Shown: in pieces, positions 41,928-51,881 of the stretch | Layout: the number at the start of each line of letters is the position of its first letter | Position numbering within the stretch: the first letter of the stretch is position 1 | NCBI GenBank assembly: GCA_050633505.1 | Contig: JBOEGQ010000013.1 | Span: 248,001-312,000 of the forward strand | Reading direction: 5' to 3' | From: UBA1672 sp050633505 | GTDB lineage: Bacteria > Pseudomonadota > Alphaproteobacteria > Micavibrionales > Micavibrionaceae | Length of the DNA stretch: 64,000 bases | Notes under the pieces: generated by a model | Told to the model about the DNA's origin: nothing | What the model saw: only the letters and a program-made list of their open reading frames with translations | The model's database searches: none | Made by a program: the position numbers and the translations under genes

Positions 41928-43859
41928 TTATGCTTTCTGTCTTACCTGAATTAGGCCGTCAATTACAGTTGGATCAGCTAGGGTCGATATGTCACCCAAA
42001 TCTTCAAATTCATTGGCGGCGATCTTTCGCAGAATGCGTCGCATGATTTTCCCTGATCTTGTTTTGGGAAGGGCAGGGGTAAAGGCAATGATTTCCGGTG
42101 TTGCTATCGGGCCTATGATCTCACGAACTTTGGCGATAATTTCTGTTTTTAAGGTTGCTGTATCTGTGTTTGCATCTTCCATTAATGTGACATAGGCGAA
42201 GATACCCTGTCCTTTAATTTCGTGAGGGAATCCGACGACGGCGCTTTCGGCGACGATGTGATGTTCGTTAATTGCGCTTTCAATTTCGGCTGTTCCCATG
42301 CGGTGACCGGAAACATTTAAAACATCATCGGTTCGTCCGGTGATCCAATAATAGCCATCGGCATCTCTGCGTGCGCCATCACCAGTGAAATAATATCCGT
42401 CAAAATCGGCGAAATATGTCTTTTCAAAGCGCTCAGGATCGTTGTAAACGCCGCGCATCTGCCCAGGCCATGAATCTTCTATACACAGTGATCCTTGCGC
42501 CTCACCGTCAATTTTTTGGCCGTTATTGTCCAATAATGCGGGGCGTATACCAAAGAATGGCCGCGTGGCCGATCCGGGTTTTAAGTCAAAGCTAACCAAT
42601 GGAGTTAGCATGTGACCACCTGTTTCAGTTTGCCACCAAGTGTCAATAATAGGGCAGCGATTCTCGCCAATGATATTGTGATACCATTCCCATGCTTCTT
42701 TATTTATAGGTTCGCCTACAGTTCCCAGAATACGCAGGGACTTACGACTGGTTTTTTTAACCATATCATCCCCTGCGGCTAATAAAGCGCGAATAGCTGT
42801 CGGGGCGGTATAGAAGATGCTGACATTGTGTTTGTCAACGACTTGCCATAGGCGAGATGCATCAGGATAATTCGGTACACCTTCGAATACGACACTGATC
42901 GCGCCATTTGCCAATGGGCCGTAGACGATATAGCTATGCCCTGTTATCCAGCCAACATCGGCAGTACACCAATAGACCTCGCCGGATTTGTAATCGAATA
43001 CAGTTTCGTGGGTCAGGCTTGTGTACACCATATAGCCGCCAGTCGTATGCATGACGCCTTTTGGTGTGCCCGTAGACCCGGAAGTATACAAAATGAAAAG
43101 CGGATCTTCTGCATTCATTGGCTCACATGGGCATTCGCTATCTTGTGCCTCTACAATATCGTGCCACCAAACGTCGGTGTCCTCATTCCATGTGATATCC
43201 CCGCCTGTACGTTTTAAAACCAAAACGGTATTTATACTGAGGCAGTCTTTGACGGCCTTATCCGTATTATCCTTTAAAGGAATTGTTTTATTACCGCGAT
43301 AGGCTTCATCGGCGGTAATGACGACTTTTGCCTGACAATCAATAATACGATTCTTCAGGCTTTCAGGAGAGAAGCCACCAAAAATAACAGAGTGTATTGC
43401 CCCGATCCTTGCGCAAGCCAACATGGCATATACGGCTTCGCAGACCATGGGCATATAAATGGCAACGCGATCGCCTTTTTTGACGCCGCGTTCTTTTAGG
43501 GCATTGGCAAGCTTGCAGACCTCTTCTTTTAGTTCACCATATGTAACCTTATAGCTTTCCTCAGGATTGTTGCCCTCAAATATCAGAGCCGTTGAAGTCA
43601 TCTTTTCTGGCAGGTGTCTATCGATACAATTATAGCAGGCGTTCAGTACACCATCTTCATACCATTTAATCGTAACAGGGGCAGTGAAGCTTGTATTTTT
43701 GATAATAGTTGGTTCTTCAAACCAGTCTATACGTCCGGACATTTCCTTCCAGAAACCATCCGGGTCGTCGATGGATCGTTGGTACTGCGCGTGGTATTCT
43801 TTCTGCGTTACCTTTGCGTATTTGAGAATCTCTGCCGTTGGTTTTACGATGTCACTCAT
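41928..43859 (-). CDS. acs: Acetyl-CoA synthetase
   Basis: Converts acetate, ATP and CoA to acetyl-CoA through acetyl-AMP. At 643 residues it has the family length. Motifs include the Acs N-terminal domain (EYHAQYQRSIDDPDGFWKEM), YTSGSTGTPKGVMHTTGGYM (P-loop), WWQTETGG, YFTGDGARRDADGYYWITGR and the C-terminal SGKIMRRILRKIA. In that last motif the Lys is both the adenylation residue and the acetylation control site. It is third in a tight minus-strand series tsaD-gpsA-acs, 22 bp after gpsA. Confidence 0.96.
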   Translation of the reverse strand: MSDIVKPTAEILKYAKVTQKEYHAQYQRSIDDPDGFWKEMSGRIDWFEEPTIIKNTSFTAPVTIKWYEDGVLNACYNCIDRHLPEKMTSTALIFEGNNPEESYKVTYGELKEEVCKLANALKERGVKKGDRVAIYMPMVCEAVYAMLACARIGAIHSVIFGGFSPESLKNRIIDCQAKVVITADEAYRGNKTIPLKDNTDKAVKDCLSINTVLVLKRTGGDITWNEDTDVWWHDIVEAQDSECPCEPMNAEDPLFILYTSGSTGTPKGVMHTTGGYMVYTSLTHETVFDYKSGEVYWCTADVGWITGHSYIVYGPLANGAISVVFEGVPNYPDASRLWQVVDKHNVSIFYTAPTAIRALLAAGDDMVKKTSRKSLRILGTVGEPINKEAWEWYHNIIGENRCPIIDTWWQTETGGHMLTPLVSFDLKPGSATRPFFGIRPALLDNNGQKIDGEAQGSLCIEDSWPGQMRGVYNDPERFEKTYFADFDGYYFTGDGARRDADGYYWITGRTDDVLNVSGHRMGTAEIESAINEHHIVAESAVVGFPHEIKGQGIFAYVTLMEDANTDTATLKTEIIAKVREIIGPIATPEIIAFTPALPKTRSGKIMRRILRKIAANEFEDLGDISTLADPTVIDGLIQVRQKA

Positions 43860-43881
43860 CTCTTCATATCCCCTTGGATCG

Positions 43882-44874
43882 TTACAGTTCGCGTCCCACA
43901 GGTCGATTCAACATGTCTTGCATGATATCGTCAAGGGAAAGTCCATCGTAGAGGCATTTATACACGGCAGTAGATATGGGCATATCGACCCGGTATCTAT
44001 TGGACAATAAAGTGGCTGATTTTGCTGTGTGTACACCTTCTGCGACGGTATTGCGGGATTTTAGTATATCGTTTAAGGGAGTACCTCTACCCAGTTCATA
44101 GCCCAATGAAAAGTTTCTGGATGTGTGGGATGTACATGTCAGCATCATATCTCCAACACCGCATAGTCCCATAAAAGTTTCTTGTCTTCCACCCATGGCG
44201 ATGCCAAGGCGGCTGATTTCTAACAGGCCTCTGGTGACGAGGCTGGCGCAGGCGCTTTGTCCCATTTCACGTCCGTGTGCGATACCGCATGCAATCGCAA
44301 TAACGTTTTTAAGTGCTCCGGCGAGCTGTGTACCGATGATGTCATCGGACAGGTAGGGACGGAATGTTGGTCGGGTTATTGCGGCTTGTATGACGGAGGC
44401 ATCATTCTCTGTACCAGAGCAAGCCAATGTTGTCGCGGCAGGTTTTCCATCCGCGATATCTGTGGCGAAGTTAGGGCCGCTCATAACGGATACCGATATA
44501 TTGGTTATAATTTCACCCAATATTTCGGTGGTTAATTTCGCAGTTTCTTGTTCAATACCTTTGGAGCATAAAACAAGTTTATGGTGTTTAGAGATATTGG
44601 GTTTCATCTCATGCAGGATAGTACGGAGCGCTTGTGTAGGGGTGACCATCAATATAATTTCGCCTTTAAGGGCGGTTTTGAGGTCGCTGGTGGCGTTTAT
44701 ATGGGGGCTTAGGGGGTAACCGCCCAGATATCTTTTATTCTCATTCTGGGCGTTTATTTCGCACGCATGGTCTTCAAAACGTGTCCATAGTGTTATCGGG
44801 GTGTTTGCACCTGCAAGAAGTTGAGCTAAGGCACTGCCCCATGCGCCTGCGCCTATGATACTGATTGAGGTCAT
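43882..44874 (-). CDS. gpsA: NAD(P)-dependent glycerol-3-phosphate dehydrogenase
   Basis: Makes sn-glycerol-3-phosphate for phospholipid synthesis from dihydroxyacetone phosphate. The 330-residue protein opens ISIIGAGAWGSALAQLLA (dinucleotide fold). It has CSKGIE, SVMSGPNFATDIADG, the catalytic Lys in LAGALKNVIAIACGI and GLCGVGDMMLTCTSHTSRNF. The usual location downstream of tsaD is conserved here with a 17-bp gap. Confidence 0.95.
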   Translation of the reverse strand: MTSISIIGAGAWGSALAQLLAGANTPITLWTRFEDHACEINAQNENKRYLGGYPLSPHINATSDLKTALKGEIILMVTPTQALRTILHEMKPNISKHHKLVLCSKGIEQETAKLTTEILGEIITNISVSVMSGPNFATDIADGKPAATTLACSGTENDASVIQAAITRPTFRPYLSDDIIGTQLAGALKNVIAIACGIAHGREMGQSACASLVTRGLLEISRLGIAMGGRQETFMGLCGVGDMMLTCTSHTSRNFSLGYELGRGTPLNDILKSRNTVAEGVHTAKSATLLSNRYRVDMPISTAVYKCLYDGLSLDDIMQDMLNRPVGREL

Positions 44875-44891
44875 GTTTTTCTCGTAATGGT

Positions 44892-45974
44892 TTAAGCTTT
44901 TACCCCTGCACCATGGCGCGGTTCCGCGTGCGGGTCAAGCGGCCAGCGCGGTCTGGCTTTAAAATCCAGAGGATCATTTTGCCCGCGTTGCAGGCGTTCC
45001 AATCCTGCCCATGCGATCATGGCCCCGTTATCACCGCATAAAGACAGGGGGGGGGCGCTGATGGTCATGCCGTATTGCTGTGTAAGTGTATCAAGTTCTT
45101 TTCGGATGGTTTGATTGGCTGATACACCGCCGCAAATCACAAGCGTGGGTGTTTTGGCTTGTTGTCCGTATTCCGATAAGAAGCGCTGTATCGCGTTTTC
45201 GACTCTATCGGACAGTATTTTGGCTGTTTTTAATTGAAAGGCATATGCCAATTCGGTGATATCCGCGCGGTTTAATGTATCACCCGGCAGGTGCTCTACA
45301 TGGTTACGTACAGATGTCTTCAGGCCGGAAAATGAAAAGTCGCAGTTCTTACGTCCTTTTAGCGGAGACGGAAGGGGGAAACGTTCAATGGCTTGGTCCG
45401 GTGTTTGGCATTCTTTCGCAAGTTTCTCTACGTTTGGACCACCGGGATAGGGTAATCCCATAAGTTTCGCGGATTTGTCGAAACATTCACCGACGGCATC
45501 ATCCAATGTGGTTCCCCATCGTTTATAAACACCGACATCTTCTGCGACTAGAATTTGTGTGTGTCCGCCCGAAACCAAAAGGACAAGGTAGGGGAATTCA
45601 ATGTTATCAGCCAGCCGTGCGGTTAGGGCATGCCCTTCTAGATGGTTAATCCCTAAAAACGGAATGTTTCTGGATGCGGCGATGGCTTTTGCGCTCATCA
45701 TGCCGATCATGACACCACCAATTAGGCCCGGGCCACAGGTTGCGGCAACCCCATCCAAATCATCGAATGTCATATTTGCATCATAAAGAGCGGCTTTGAT
45801 CACGTGGTCTATATGCTCTAAATGCGCCCGTGCGGCAATCTCCGGGACGACACCGCCATAAACGCGGTGTTCTTCCAGTTGACTCAACACGATATTGGAG
45901 AGTATGTCTCTTTTATCGTTTACAATTGCCGCGGCCGTTTCATCGCAGCTTGTTTCGATGCCTAGAATATTCAT
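44892..45974 (-). CDS. tsaD: tRNA threonylcarbamoyladenosine transferase TsaD
   Basis: TsaD completes the t6A37 modification of ANN-decoding tRNAs together with TsaB and TsaE. The 360-residue protein shows LGIETSCDETAAAIV, the metal-binding His pair in INHLEGHALTARL, LVSGGHTQIL, DDAVGECFDKSAKLMGLPYPGGP and ICGGVSANQTIRKEL. A final Asp is in LCGDNGAMIAWAG. It is the first gene of tsaD-gpsA-acs. hemC starts 26 bp away on the other strand, as in many alphaproteobacteria. Confidence 0.96.
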   Translation of the reverse strand: MNILGIETSCDETAAAIVNDKRDILSNIVLSQLEEHRVYGGVVPEIAARAHLEHIDHVIKAALYDANMTFDDLDGVAATCGPGLIGGVMIGMMSAKAIAASRNIPFLGINHLEGHALTARLADNIEFPYLVLLVSGGHTQILVAEDVGVYKRWGTTLDDAVGECFDKSAKLMGLPYPGGPNVEKLAKECQTPDQAIERFPLPSPLKGRKNCDFSFSGLKTSVRNHVEHLPGDTLNRADITELAYAFQLKTAKILSDRVENAIQRFLSEYGQQAKTPTLVICGGVSANQTIRKELDTLTQQYGMTISAPPLSLCGDNGAMIAWAGLERLQRGQNDPLDFKARPRWPLDPHAEPRHGAGVKA

Positions 45975-46000
45975 GAACGTAAGATGTAAAGCTGAGGGCT

Positions 46001-46957
46001 ATGACTGTCAAACCAGAATATAAAATACCTGAGAAAATTGTAATTGGGACACGTGGTTCTCCCTTGGCGCTTGCGCAGGCAAATATGGTGAAGGATATAT
46101 TGGATAATACCGGATATAATATTGCGGTATCCCTTAGGATTATCAAGACATCTGGCGATTGGAGGCCTGAAGATGGTGAGGTGCGTTTGGAGGCACTTGC
46201 TGGAGGGAAAGCACAATTTGCAAAAGAGATTGAAGAGGCGCTTTTGGCAGGAGAAATTGATATGGCTGTGCACTCTATGAAGGATATGGAAACGGTTTTA
46301 CCTGATGGTCTGGTTATTCCCTATATGTTGCCCAGAGAGAATGTTAGGGATGCGTTTCTGTCCAATAAAGTCCGAAAAATATCTGATTTACCAATGGGTT
46401 CTGTTGTCGGGACGACGAGTGTGCGCAGGCAGGCGTTTCTACTCCACCAACGTCCTGATCTACAGGTGGTGCCGTTTCGGGGAAATGTGCAGACCCGTAT
46501 TGATAAGATGAAGAGTGGGCAGGTGGATGCAACTTTTCTTGCCTGTGCAGGATTAAACCGATTGGGTTTGGCAGATGAGATCTCTTCTGCATTATCTGTT
46601 GATGAGATGTTGCCTTCTGTCGGGCAGGGGGCGGTTGGTATAGAGGTTAGAGAAGATGCACTGCAGGGATTATCCTTTTTTAGCCAATATTCCTGTTTTA
46701 ATACATGTGTTTGTGTTAACTGCGAGAGAGGTGTTCTTAGGGCTCTTGGTGGAACGTGTCATACACCTGTTGGTGTTTATGCCTGTTGGAATGATGGTGA
46801 AATACATCTGAGGGTGAAGGTCGTTTCGCCGGATGGTACCTCTATGTGGAGTGAAGATGTGCGTGCCAATATATCGAATGTTGAAGAGGCAACGGCATTT
46901 GGTGAAGAGATTGGTCGGCAGTTAAAATTAAAGGTACCGGAAGGCATTCTGAATTAA
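46001..46957 (+). CDS. hemC: Porphobilinogen deaminase (hydroxymethylbilane synthase)
   Basis: Polymerises four porphobilinogens into hydroxymethylbilane on the tetrapyrrole route. The 318-residue protein has IGTRGSPLALAQANMVKD, KAQFAKEIEEALLAGEIDMAVHSMKDME (catalytic Asp region), VGTTSVRRQA, RGNVQTRIDKM, LPSVGQGAVGIEVRED, and the dipyrromethane-bearing Cys in LRALGGTCHTPVGV. It heads hemC-hemD and is divergent from tsaD. Confidence 0.96.
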   Translation: MTVKPEYKIPEKIVIGTRGSPLALAQANMVKDILDNTGYNIAVSLRIIKTSGDWRPEDGEVRLEALAGGKAQFAKEIEEALLAGEIDMAVHSMKDMETVLPDGLVIPYMLPRENVRDAFLSNKVRKISDLPMGSVVGTTSVRRQAFLLHQRPDLQVVPFRGNVQTRIDKMKSGQVDATFLACAGLNRLGLADEISSALSVDEMLPSVGQGAVGIEVREDALQGLSFFSQYSCFNTCVCVNCERGVLRALGGTCHTPVGVYACWNDGEIHLRVKVVSPDGTSMWSEDVRANISNVEEATAFGEEIGRQLKLKVPEGILN

Positions 46958-46984
46958 TTTTCTCTGCCTTATGGAGATGTAGCA

Positions 46985-47722
46985 ATGAGCAGAAAAATAA
47001 TTATTACCAGACCAATTGAGCAAGGAAAAATCTTTGTTGATACCTTGAATACGCGATTAGGGATGAAGGCCGAGGATTTCATTCTTTGCCCTGTGATGAC
47101 GATCATTCATGATATGGCAAATATTCCATCTTCTGATTCTTATGATGCCCTTATATTAACGAGCGTTCATGCCGTGCATTCTGTTCGGGATAATCACGAG
47201 GTTCTAAGTAAGCCATGCTATGTTGTGGGACAGGCATGCGGCGATGCTTTTGAAAAGGCCGGTGGAACGAATATTGTTTCTATTACATCGACAGTTCATG
47301 ATTTGGTCAAAGTCATAGAAAAAAGCCATAATCAGTCCTTTTTATATATCCGAGGGAGGGATATATCCCTAGATATCAAGGAGGTGCTGAAGCCATTGGG
47401 GAAAAACGTTGATGAGGCTATATCCTATAATGCCCAGGAAAATGACCAAATGTCTTCAGATGTTGTGACTGAAATTCTAAAACACCGAATTGGCGCTGTA
47501 ACATTATTCTCAAAACGCACAGCGCATCTTTTCTATACCTATATAAAGCAAGCAGAGCTTACCTCCCATTTAGAGGGTGCGAATATACTTTGTTTGAGCA
47601 ATGCCATTGCACAATTCGTATCTGAGGTTCAGGGCAAGAATGCTTCGGATCATGTCTATGTTGCCCAGACACCGGATATGCAGGGAATGATTGATTTGAT
47701 AGATCGCTTTGGTGTAGCTTGA
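46985..47722 (+). CDS. hemD: Uroporphyrinogen-III synthase
   Basis: HemD closes and inverts ring D of hydroxymethylbilane. The 245-residue protein has low sequence conservation, as is normal. It keeps the N-terminal IIITRPIEQGKIFVDTL, YDALILTSVHAVHSV, CYVVGQACGDAFEKAG, SFLYIRGRDIS, and ITLFSKRTAHLFYTYI-like blocks of the two-lobed HEM4 fold. GGAG lies about 9 bases before the ATG. It is 27 bp after hemC. The order hemC-hemD-mic60-hemY supports the call. Confidence 0.88.
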   Translation: MSRKIIITRPIEQGKIFVDTLNTRLGMKAEDFILCPVMTIIHDMANIPSSDSYDALILTSVHAVHSVRDNHEVLSKPCYVVGQACGDAFEKAGGTNIVSITSTVHDLVKVIEKSHNQSFLYIRGRDISLDIKEVLKPLGKNVDEAISYNAQENDQMSSDVVTEILKHRIGAVTLFSKRTAHLFYTYIKQAELTSHLEGANILCLSNAIAQFVSEVQGKNASDHVYVAQTPDMQGMIDLIDRFGVA

Positions 47723-47851
47723 TTATATAAGCATAAGGCCTTTGGGGAAAATTAGAAAAAAACAGACATTGCTTTTGTTTGTCTGTGCCTGCTTATGCTA
47801 TTTGAATATATGTTGTTATATGAGATGAACTGAAAAAAGGGTGAAGCGAAT

Positions 47852-49513
47852 ATGAGCGCGTCAAAGAAGCAACCAATCGAAAACGCAGTGGAGATTATAG
47901 AGGCCTTTGGTGGTTTACGTCCGATGTCTTCGAAAATCGGAGTTGCTGTAACAACGATTCAGGGTTGGAAGAAGCGCGGTGTGATTCCCGCATCTCGTAA
48001 AGAAGCAATTCTGCAGGCTGCGCAAGATCACGATATTGATCTGTCTAAAGTTTTCGATGATGCACCATCCCCACAGAATCAAGAAGCCGATGCCTCGAAG
48101 GATGATGAGGTTCTTATAGAAGATGCGGTTGAAGATACGCAGGCAGATAATGATTCCGATGAAATATCAGATGTGCAAAGTGGTGATGCGAATGATAAGA
48201 AGGAGGCGGATGTTGCAGAAGTGACCGAGATCGCCTCTGTTCCGCCCGTGTCTGAACAAGCGGAAACCACACAGAGAATATCTGCATCAAAGGCGAACGA
48301 ATTTCGTGCATCCCCGAAACCGTCATCTGATAAAAACTTTACCGAGTTGGCCATTGAAACGGAAAATAGAGCTGTTACGAAAAGTGCTTTAATTGCCGCA
48401 GTGATGGTTGTTGTTGTCCTTGTCGCAATTGTTGCAACGCTTTGGCCGGATTATAAAGAGTTTGATGAGCACGGTATGCGCTTATCAACGGTGGAAGACG
48501 ATGTGTCTGATATCAAAAACCAGCAAGCTATGTTTAAGGGGTTGGTACCGGAAAACTGGGAAGAGCAGCTCGAATCGCTTCAAAAACAGGTTAATGATGC
48601 GGGTAAAGCCGTGGGTGAAACGGTCGAGACCGTACAATCTGTATCACAGGACATTATGAATGGTGAATTGATGACAGGTGACCTTGAGGAACGTGTTGTA
48701 CAATTGCAAACCTATGTTTCTGAGTTAACCGGGAATGAGGGCGTGACTCATCTTATGGATCGTTTCGATGCAATGCGTCAGAATGTTATGGGGCAGGAAA
48801 CGTTGAACGAAACGATGACACATCTTTCAACATTAATGGCAGGTTCGAATAAAACCGATGAAGGACAGGTCAACGCGATGTTAGATACAGCGCGTAGTGA
48901 GAATGGTGCGCTGAGTACAACATTTGAAGGTGTACCAAAGAATGAGTTAAAGGCGGCAACAATGTTGTTTGCCTTAACACAGGTACGTTCGGCGCTTAAC
49001 CGTAAGGATGATGCGTTTGATGGGGATCTTGAACTCTTGATGGGAATGGTTGGAGAAGAGAATGTTGAGTTGCGTTCGTCTTTAGAGAAGCTTGCCCCGC
49101 ATTCTAAATCCGGGGTTTTATCGGCAGAAGGTTTGAAATCAGAATTCCAAAGCGTTGCCGGTGATGTCGTGGCTGCTTCATTACGAGGAGAGGATGTATC
49201 CTTTGGTGAGCAAATGTCAGCAAGAATGAATGATATCTTGAAAGTTGAAAAGGACGGGGAACTGGTTACGGGAACTGAAACGCAGGCAACAATGAATAAA
49301 GCAGAGCAGATGGTTATGGAAGATAAGTTTTCTGAAGCGACATCTTATTTGAAAGATCAATTGAGTGCAGGTGAGTTGGCACCGTTAAGACCGTGGATGG
49401 AGAAGGTTGAAGGTGTTCTTGCCTCTCAACAAGTGAAGGATGCAATTGAGCAGGCAATTGATTTTAGCTCTGGTGAAGGGTTTCTTGGTGGTGCTCAGAT
49501 CTTGACTGAGTGA
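47852..49513 (+). CDS. Bacterial Mic60/mitofilin-family membrane protein with N-terminal HTH-like domain
   Basis: Alphaproteobacterial Mic60 shapes intracytoplasmic membrane and contacts outer-membrane partners. The 553-residue protein has a single membrane helix at about 178-198 (SALIAAVMVVVVLVAIVATL), periplasmic coiled coils (about 210-330) and a mitofilin-type C-terminus (about 445-545). The last includes GELVTGTETQATMNKAEQMV followed by a helix and RPWMEKVEGVLAS. The cytosolic side begins with a compact segment (about 9-68: VEIIEAFGGLRPMSSKIGVA, then TTIQGWKKRGVIPASRKEAI). It looks like a Cro/YdaS-type helix-turn-helix and is joined by an acidic linker (about 70-140). Gene order with hemCD and hemY is the classic one. 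Confidence 0.82.
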   Translation: MSASKKQPIENAVEIIEAFGGLRPMSSKIGVAVTTIQGWKKRGVIPASRKEAILQAAQDHDIDLSKVFDDAPSPQNQEADASKDDEVLIEDAVEDTQADNDSDEISDVQSGDANDKKEADVAEVTEIASVPPVSEQAETTQRISASKANEFRASPKPSSDKNFTELAIETENRAVTKSALIAAVMVVVVLVAIVATLWPDYKEFDEHGMRLSTVEDDVSDIKNQQAMFKGLVPENWEEQLESLQKQVNDAGKAVGETVETVQSVSQDIMNGELMTGDLEERVVQLQTYVSELTGNEGVTHLMDRFDAMRQNVMGQETLNETMTHLSTLMAGSNKTDEGQVNAMLDTARSENGALSTTFEGVPKNELKAATMLFALTQVRSALNRKDDAFDGDLELLMGMVGEENVELRSSLEKLAPHSKSGVLSAEGLKSEFQSVAGDVVAASLRGEDVSFGEQMSARMNDILKVEKDGELVTGTETQATMNKAEQMVMEDKFSEATSYLKDQLSAGELAPLRPWMEKVEGVLASQQVKDAIEQAIDFSSGEGFLGGAQILTE

Positions 49514-49571
49514 TAGCAGGGCCGCATTTGTAATAATGTTTTCGGCAAATAGTTTTACAGAAAGATAAAAT

Positions 49572-50942
49572 ATGATACGTGCGTTGTGGGCTTTGGTTAA
49601 AATTGCAATTGTTGTCGCGGTTGTTGTTTGGCTTGCGGAGAATCCCGGATCAATCACAATAGATTGGCTGGATTATAAATTAACGTTTCATGTTGGATTC
49701 TTTTTGCTTTGTATGCTGGTTGTTGTTGTGCTTGGCATTATTATCTTCAGCCTTATTAAATATGTCTTGGATTTACCGAAAAATATGACCCGTTATCGGG
49801 ATATGACGCATAAGGAAAAAGGGCTTAAGGCGCTTACCATCGGGTTGGCTGCGGTTGCAGCAGGAGATGGTAAATCTGCGGCGTATCAGGCCGTACGTGC
49901 AAGAAAATTTCTGCAAGATGATGAGGCTCTCCCGAAACTGCTTGAGGCACAAGCTGCTCGTTTGCAGGGGAAGGAAATGGATTCTACCCGCATGTTTATT
50001 GAGTTGATGGATAATAAGGATGCGGCGTTTCTCGGTGTGCGGGGTCTTTTGCAATCTGCACTTGATTGCGGCGATTATAAAGGCGCGCTTGAGCTTGGTT
50101 ACCGTGCATTGGAAGAGCAGCCAAAGCAAGGGTGGATTCTGTGTATTGTTTACGACCTTGAGATTCGTGCACGCCAATGGGCCGCGGCGCGTAAGGTTTT
50201 ATACCGTGCGGAGAAAGCAGGCGCGATTGCGGTTAATAAGGCGAATAGTGATCGTGTGGCTATGTATCTGGCTGAGGCAGAGCAGGCACAGCAAAACGGA
50301 CAGGAAGAGGTTTATTTCAGGTGCTTGAATAAGGCCTTTAAAGTTGATGAAAACTTTATTCCAACTGTTTTAAGATTGGCGCAAATGTATTTGGATCGTA
50401 ATAAGCGCAAAGCGGCTGTTTCTATGATTAAAAAGGCATGGAGATATCGCCCTCATCCCGGTTTGGTCGCTCTATGGGATGCGGCATGCCCACCAGTCAG
50501 AGAGAATGATACAATGGCGCGTGTACATTGGTTTGAAAAGCTCTTGGCATTAAACCCTGAGAGTGTGGAAGGGTTGCAGGCGCTCGCCGGTGTTATGATT
50601 GAGCAGGGATTATGGGGTGAGGCGCGTAAATATCTTGATCGGGCAGAGGGCATTCGTCCAAATGTTTATCTCTATAAGATGTATGCCCGTCTTGAGGAGC
50701 GTGCAACGCATGATGATATGGCGGTACGTTCGTGGCTTGAAAAGGCGGCAGATGCCCCGCGAGAGCGCGTCTGGATTTGCGCGGAGACCGGGCGTATGTA
50801 TGAGGATTGGTCGCCCATCTCTGATCAGGGATTGTTTAACACAATTATTTGGGACTTCCCGCAAGGCCGTAATGTCAGTTCAATGCTCTTAGGTGCTAAT
50901 CATCAGGGATCTACGCCGTTAATTGATGCTCCGCGTGGATAG
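49572..50942 (+). CDS. hemY: HemY-like inner-membrane TPR protein
   Basis: A 456-residue protein with two N-terminal membrane helices (about 8-25 and 40-63). The HemY_N domain is seen in VVWLAENPGSITIDWLDYKL and DLPKNMTRYRDMTHKEKGLKAL with GLAAVAAGDGKSA. TPR-like helices follow to about 400, for example AARKVLYRAEKAGAIAVNKA and GEARKYLDRAEGIRPNVYLY. This HemY is not protoporphyrinogen oxidase; its exact role near heme synthesis is unsettled. It follows mic60 by 58 bp. Confidence 0.9.
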   Translation: MIRALWALVKIAIVVAVVVWLAENPGSITIDWLDYKLTFHVGFFLLCMLVVVVLGIIIFSLIKYVLDLPKNMTRYRDMTHKEKGLKALTIGLAAVAAGDGKSAAYQAVRARKFLQDDEALPKLLEAQAARLQGKEMDSTRMFIELMDNKDAAFLGVRGLLQSALDCGDYKGALELGYRALEEQPKQGWILCIVYDLEIRARQWAAARKVLYRAEKAGAIAVNKANSDRVAMYLAEAEQAQQNGQEEVYFRCLNKAFKVDENFIPTVLRLAQMYLDRNKRKAAVSMIKKAWRYRPHPGLVALWDAACPPVRENDTMARVHWFEKLLALNPESVEGLQALAGVMIEQGLWGEARKYLDRAEGIRPNVYLYKMYARLEERATHDDMAVRSWLEKAADAPRERVWICAETGRMYEDWSPISDQGLFNTIIWDFPQGRNVSSMLLGANHQGSTPLIDAPRG

Positions 50943-50951
50943 AGTAGTGGC

Positions 50952-51815
50952 TTAAAACCTGATGAGCCCCTTTTTCCATAGGAAAAAGATGGCTGTGCCG
51001 CTCCAAAATCCACCGAGATGAGATTGCCATGAGACGTCCTGACCAAGCATGCCAAATCCCGCGATAATGGCTGACCACAGTATGATAAATGATATTGGAC
51101 TGCGCTTTGGTTGGTTTTGCATTATGCTTCCGTATTCCAACATGTTTAAGAAGCTAAGGGCGAATAGGCCGCTAATTGCACCTGAGGCGCCAATAACAGG
51201 GATGGAAGAAAACGGGTTAATCAAAATATAGAATAAGTTCCCGCATAATCCGCAAATGGTAAAGAATATAACCGTTTTGCGTGTTCCAAATTGTCTTTCT
51301 GAGAAAATACCCATGACGGTCATCATGATACAATTAAAGATAAGGTGCATCCATCCGCTATGAAGGAAAAGACTGGTCAGAGGGGAGAAGAGGGCGCTCC
51401 ACACCCATGGTGTAGCACCAGTATATATGGCGGGTGTAAAGCCAAAATGATAGATCATGTTGATCTTTGCCGATATATCTAATGCAAAGAATGTAAAAAC
51501 ATGTAAGCCAAGGAGTATGCCGACCATAATTCGTGTAAATGGGGTGATCTTCTCCCAGTTAATAAATTTTTGTTTTTCACCTGAGGCCGTCCGTCTGGCA
51601 GATGTTCCCATATGCATTGCATTTTGCGCTCTTTTCCGGGCATTTGTTTCGGAACGGTATTGTGAGCGATATTTTTCTTCTTGTTTATCTCGCTCTTTTT
51701 TCTCAGCTTTTGCTTGTTTTTCCTGCTTCTTTTTATCTTTGGCAATGTTTTGGCGTTTTTCCAGCTCTGGAAAATGAATGATGTTTTTGTCTTGTTTATT
51801 ATCTTTATCGTTCAT
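50952..51815 (-). CDS. Rhomboid-family intramembrane serine protease
   Basis: A membrane protease that cuts transmembrane helices. The catalytic Ser lies in PVIGASGAISGLFALSF and the His in WQSHLGGFWSGTAIFF. The HxxxN-type oxyanion region is HSGWMHLIFNCIMMTVMG. About six membrane segments follow a long, very charged cytosolic tail (KKQEKQAKAEKKERDKQEEK). The frame extends upstream to 51896, but that start would sit inside the hairpin at 51882-51916. The ATG at 51815 (MNDKDNKQDKN) is a better choice, although its ribosome site is weak. The neighbouring upstream genes encode His-rich proteins of unknown location. Confidence 0.85.
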   Translation of the reverse strand: MNDKDNKQDKNIIHFPELEKRQNIAKDKKKQEKQAKAEKKERDKQEEKYRSQYRSETNARKRAQNAMHMGTSARRTASGEKQKFINWEKITPFTRIMVGILLGLHVFTFFALDISAKINMIYHFGFTPAIYTGATPWVWSALFSPLTSLFLHSGWMHLIFNCIMMTVMGIFSERQFGTRKTVIFFTICGLCGNLFYILINPFSSIPVIGASGAISGLFALSFLNMLEYGSIMQNQPKRSPISFIILWSAIIAGFGMLGQDVSWQSHLGGFWSGTAIFFLWKKGLIRF

Positions 51816-51881
51816 GATGCGTACTTTGTTATTAAGGCAAGGTGTATTACGGCCAGAACGACTATAAAAGAAACCATATAA

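Noticed and set aside
50971..50990. Hairpin CTTTTTCC/GGAAAAAG as a hemY terminator
   Set aside because: It lies inside the rhomboid coding end and is not followed by a T run on the plus strand.
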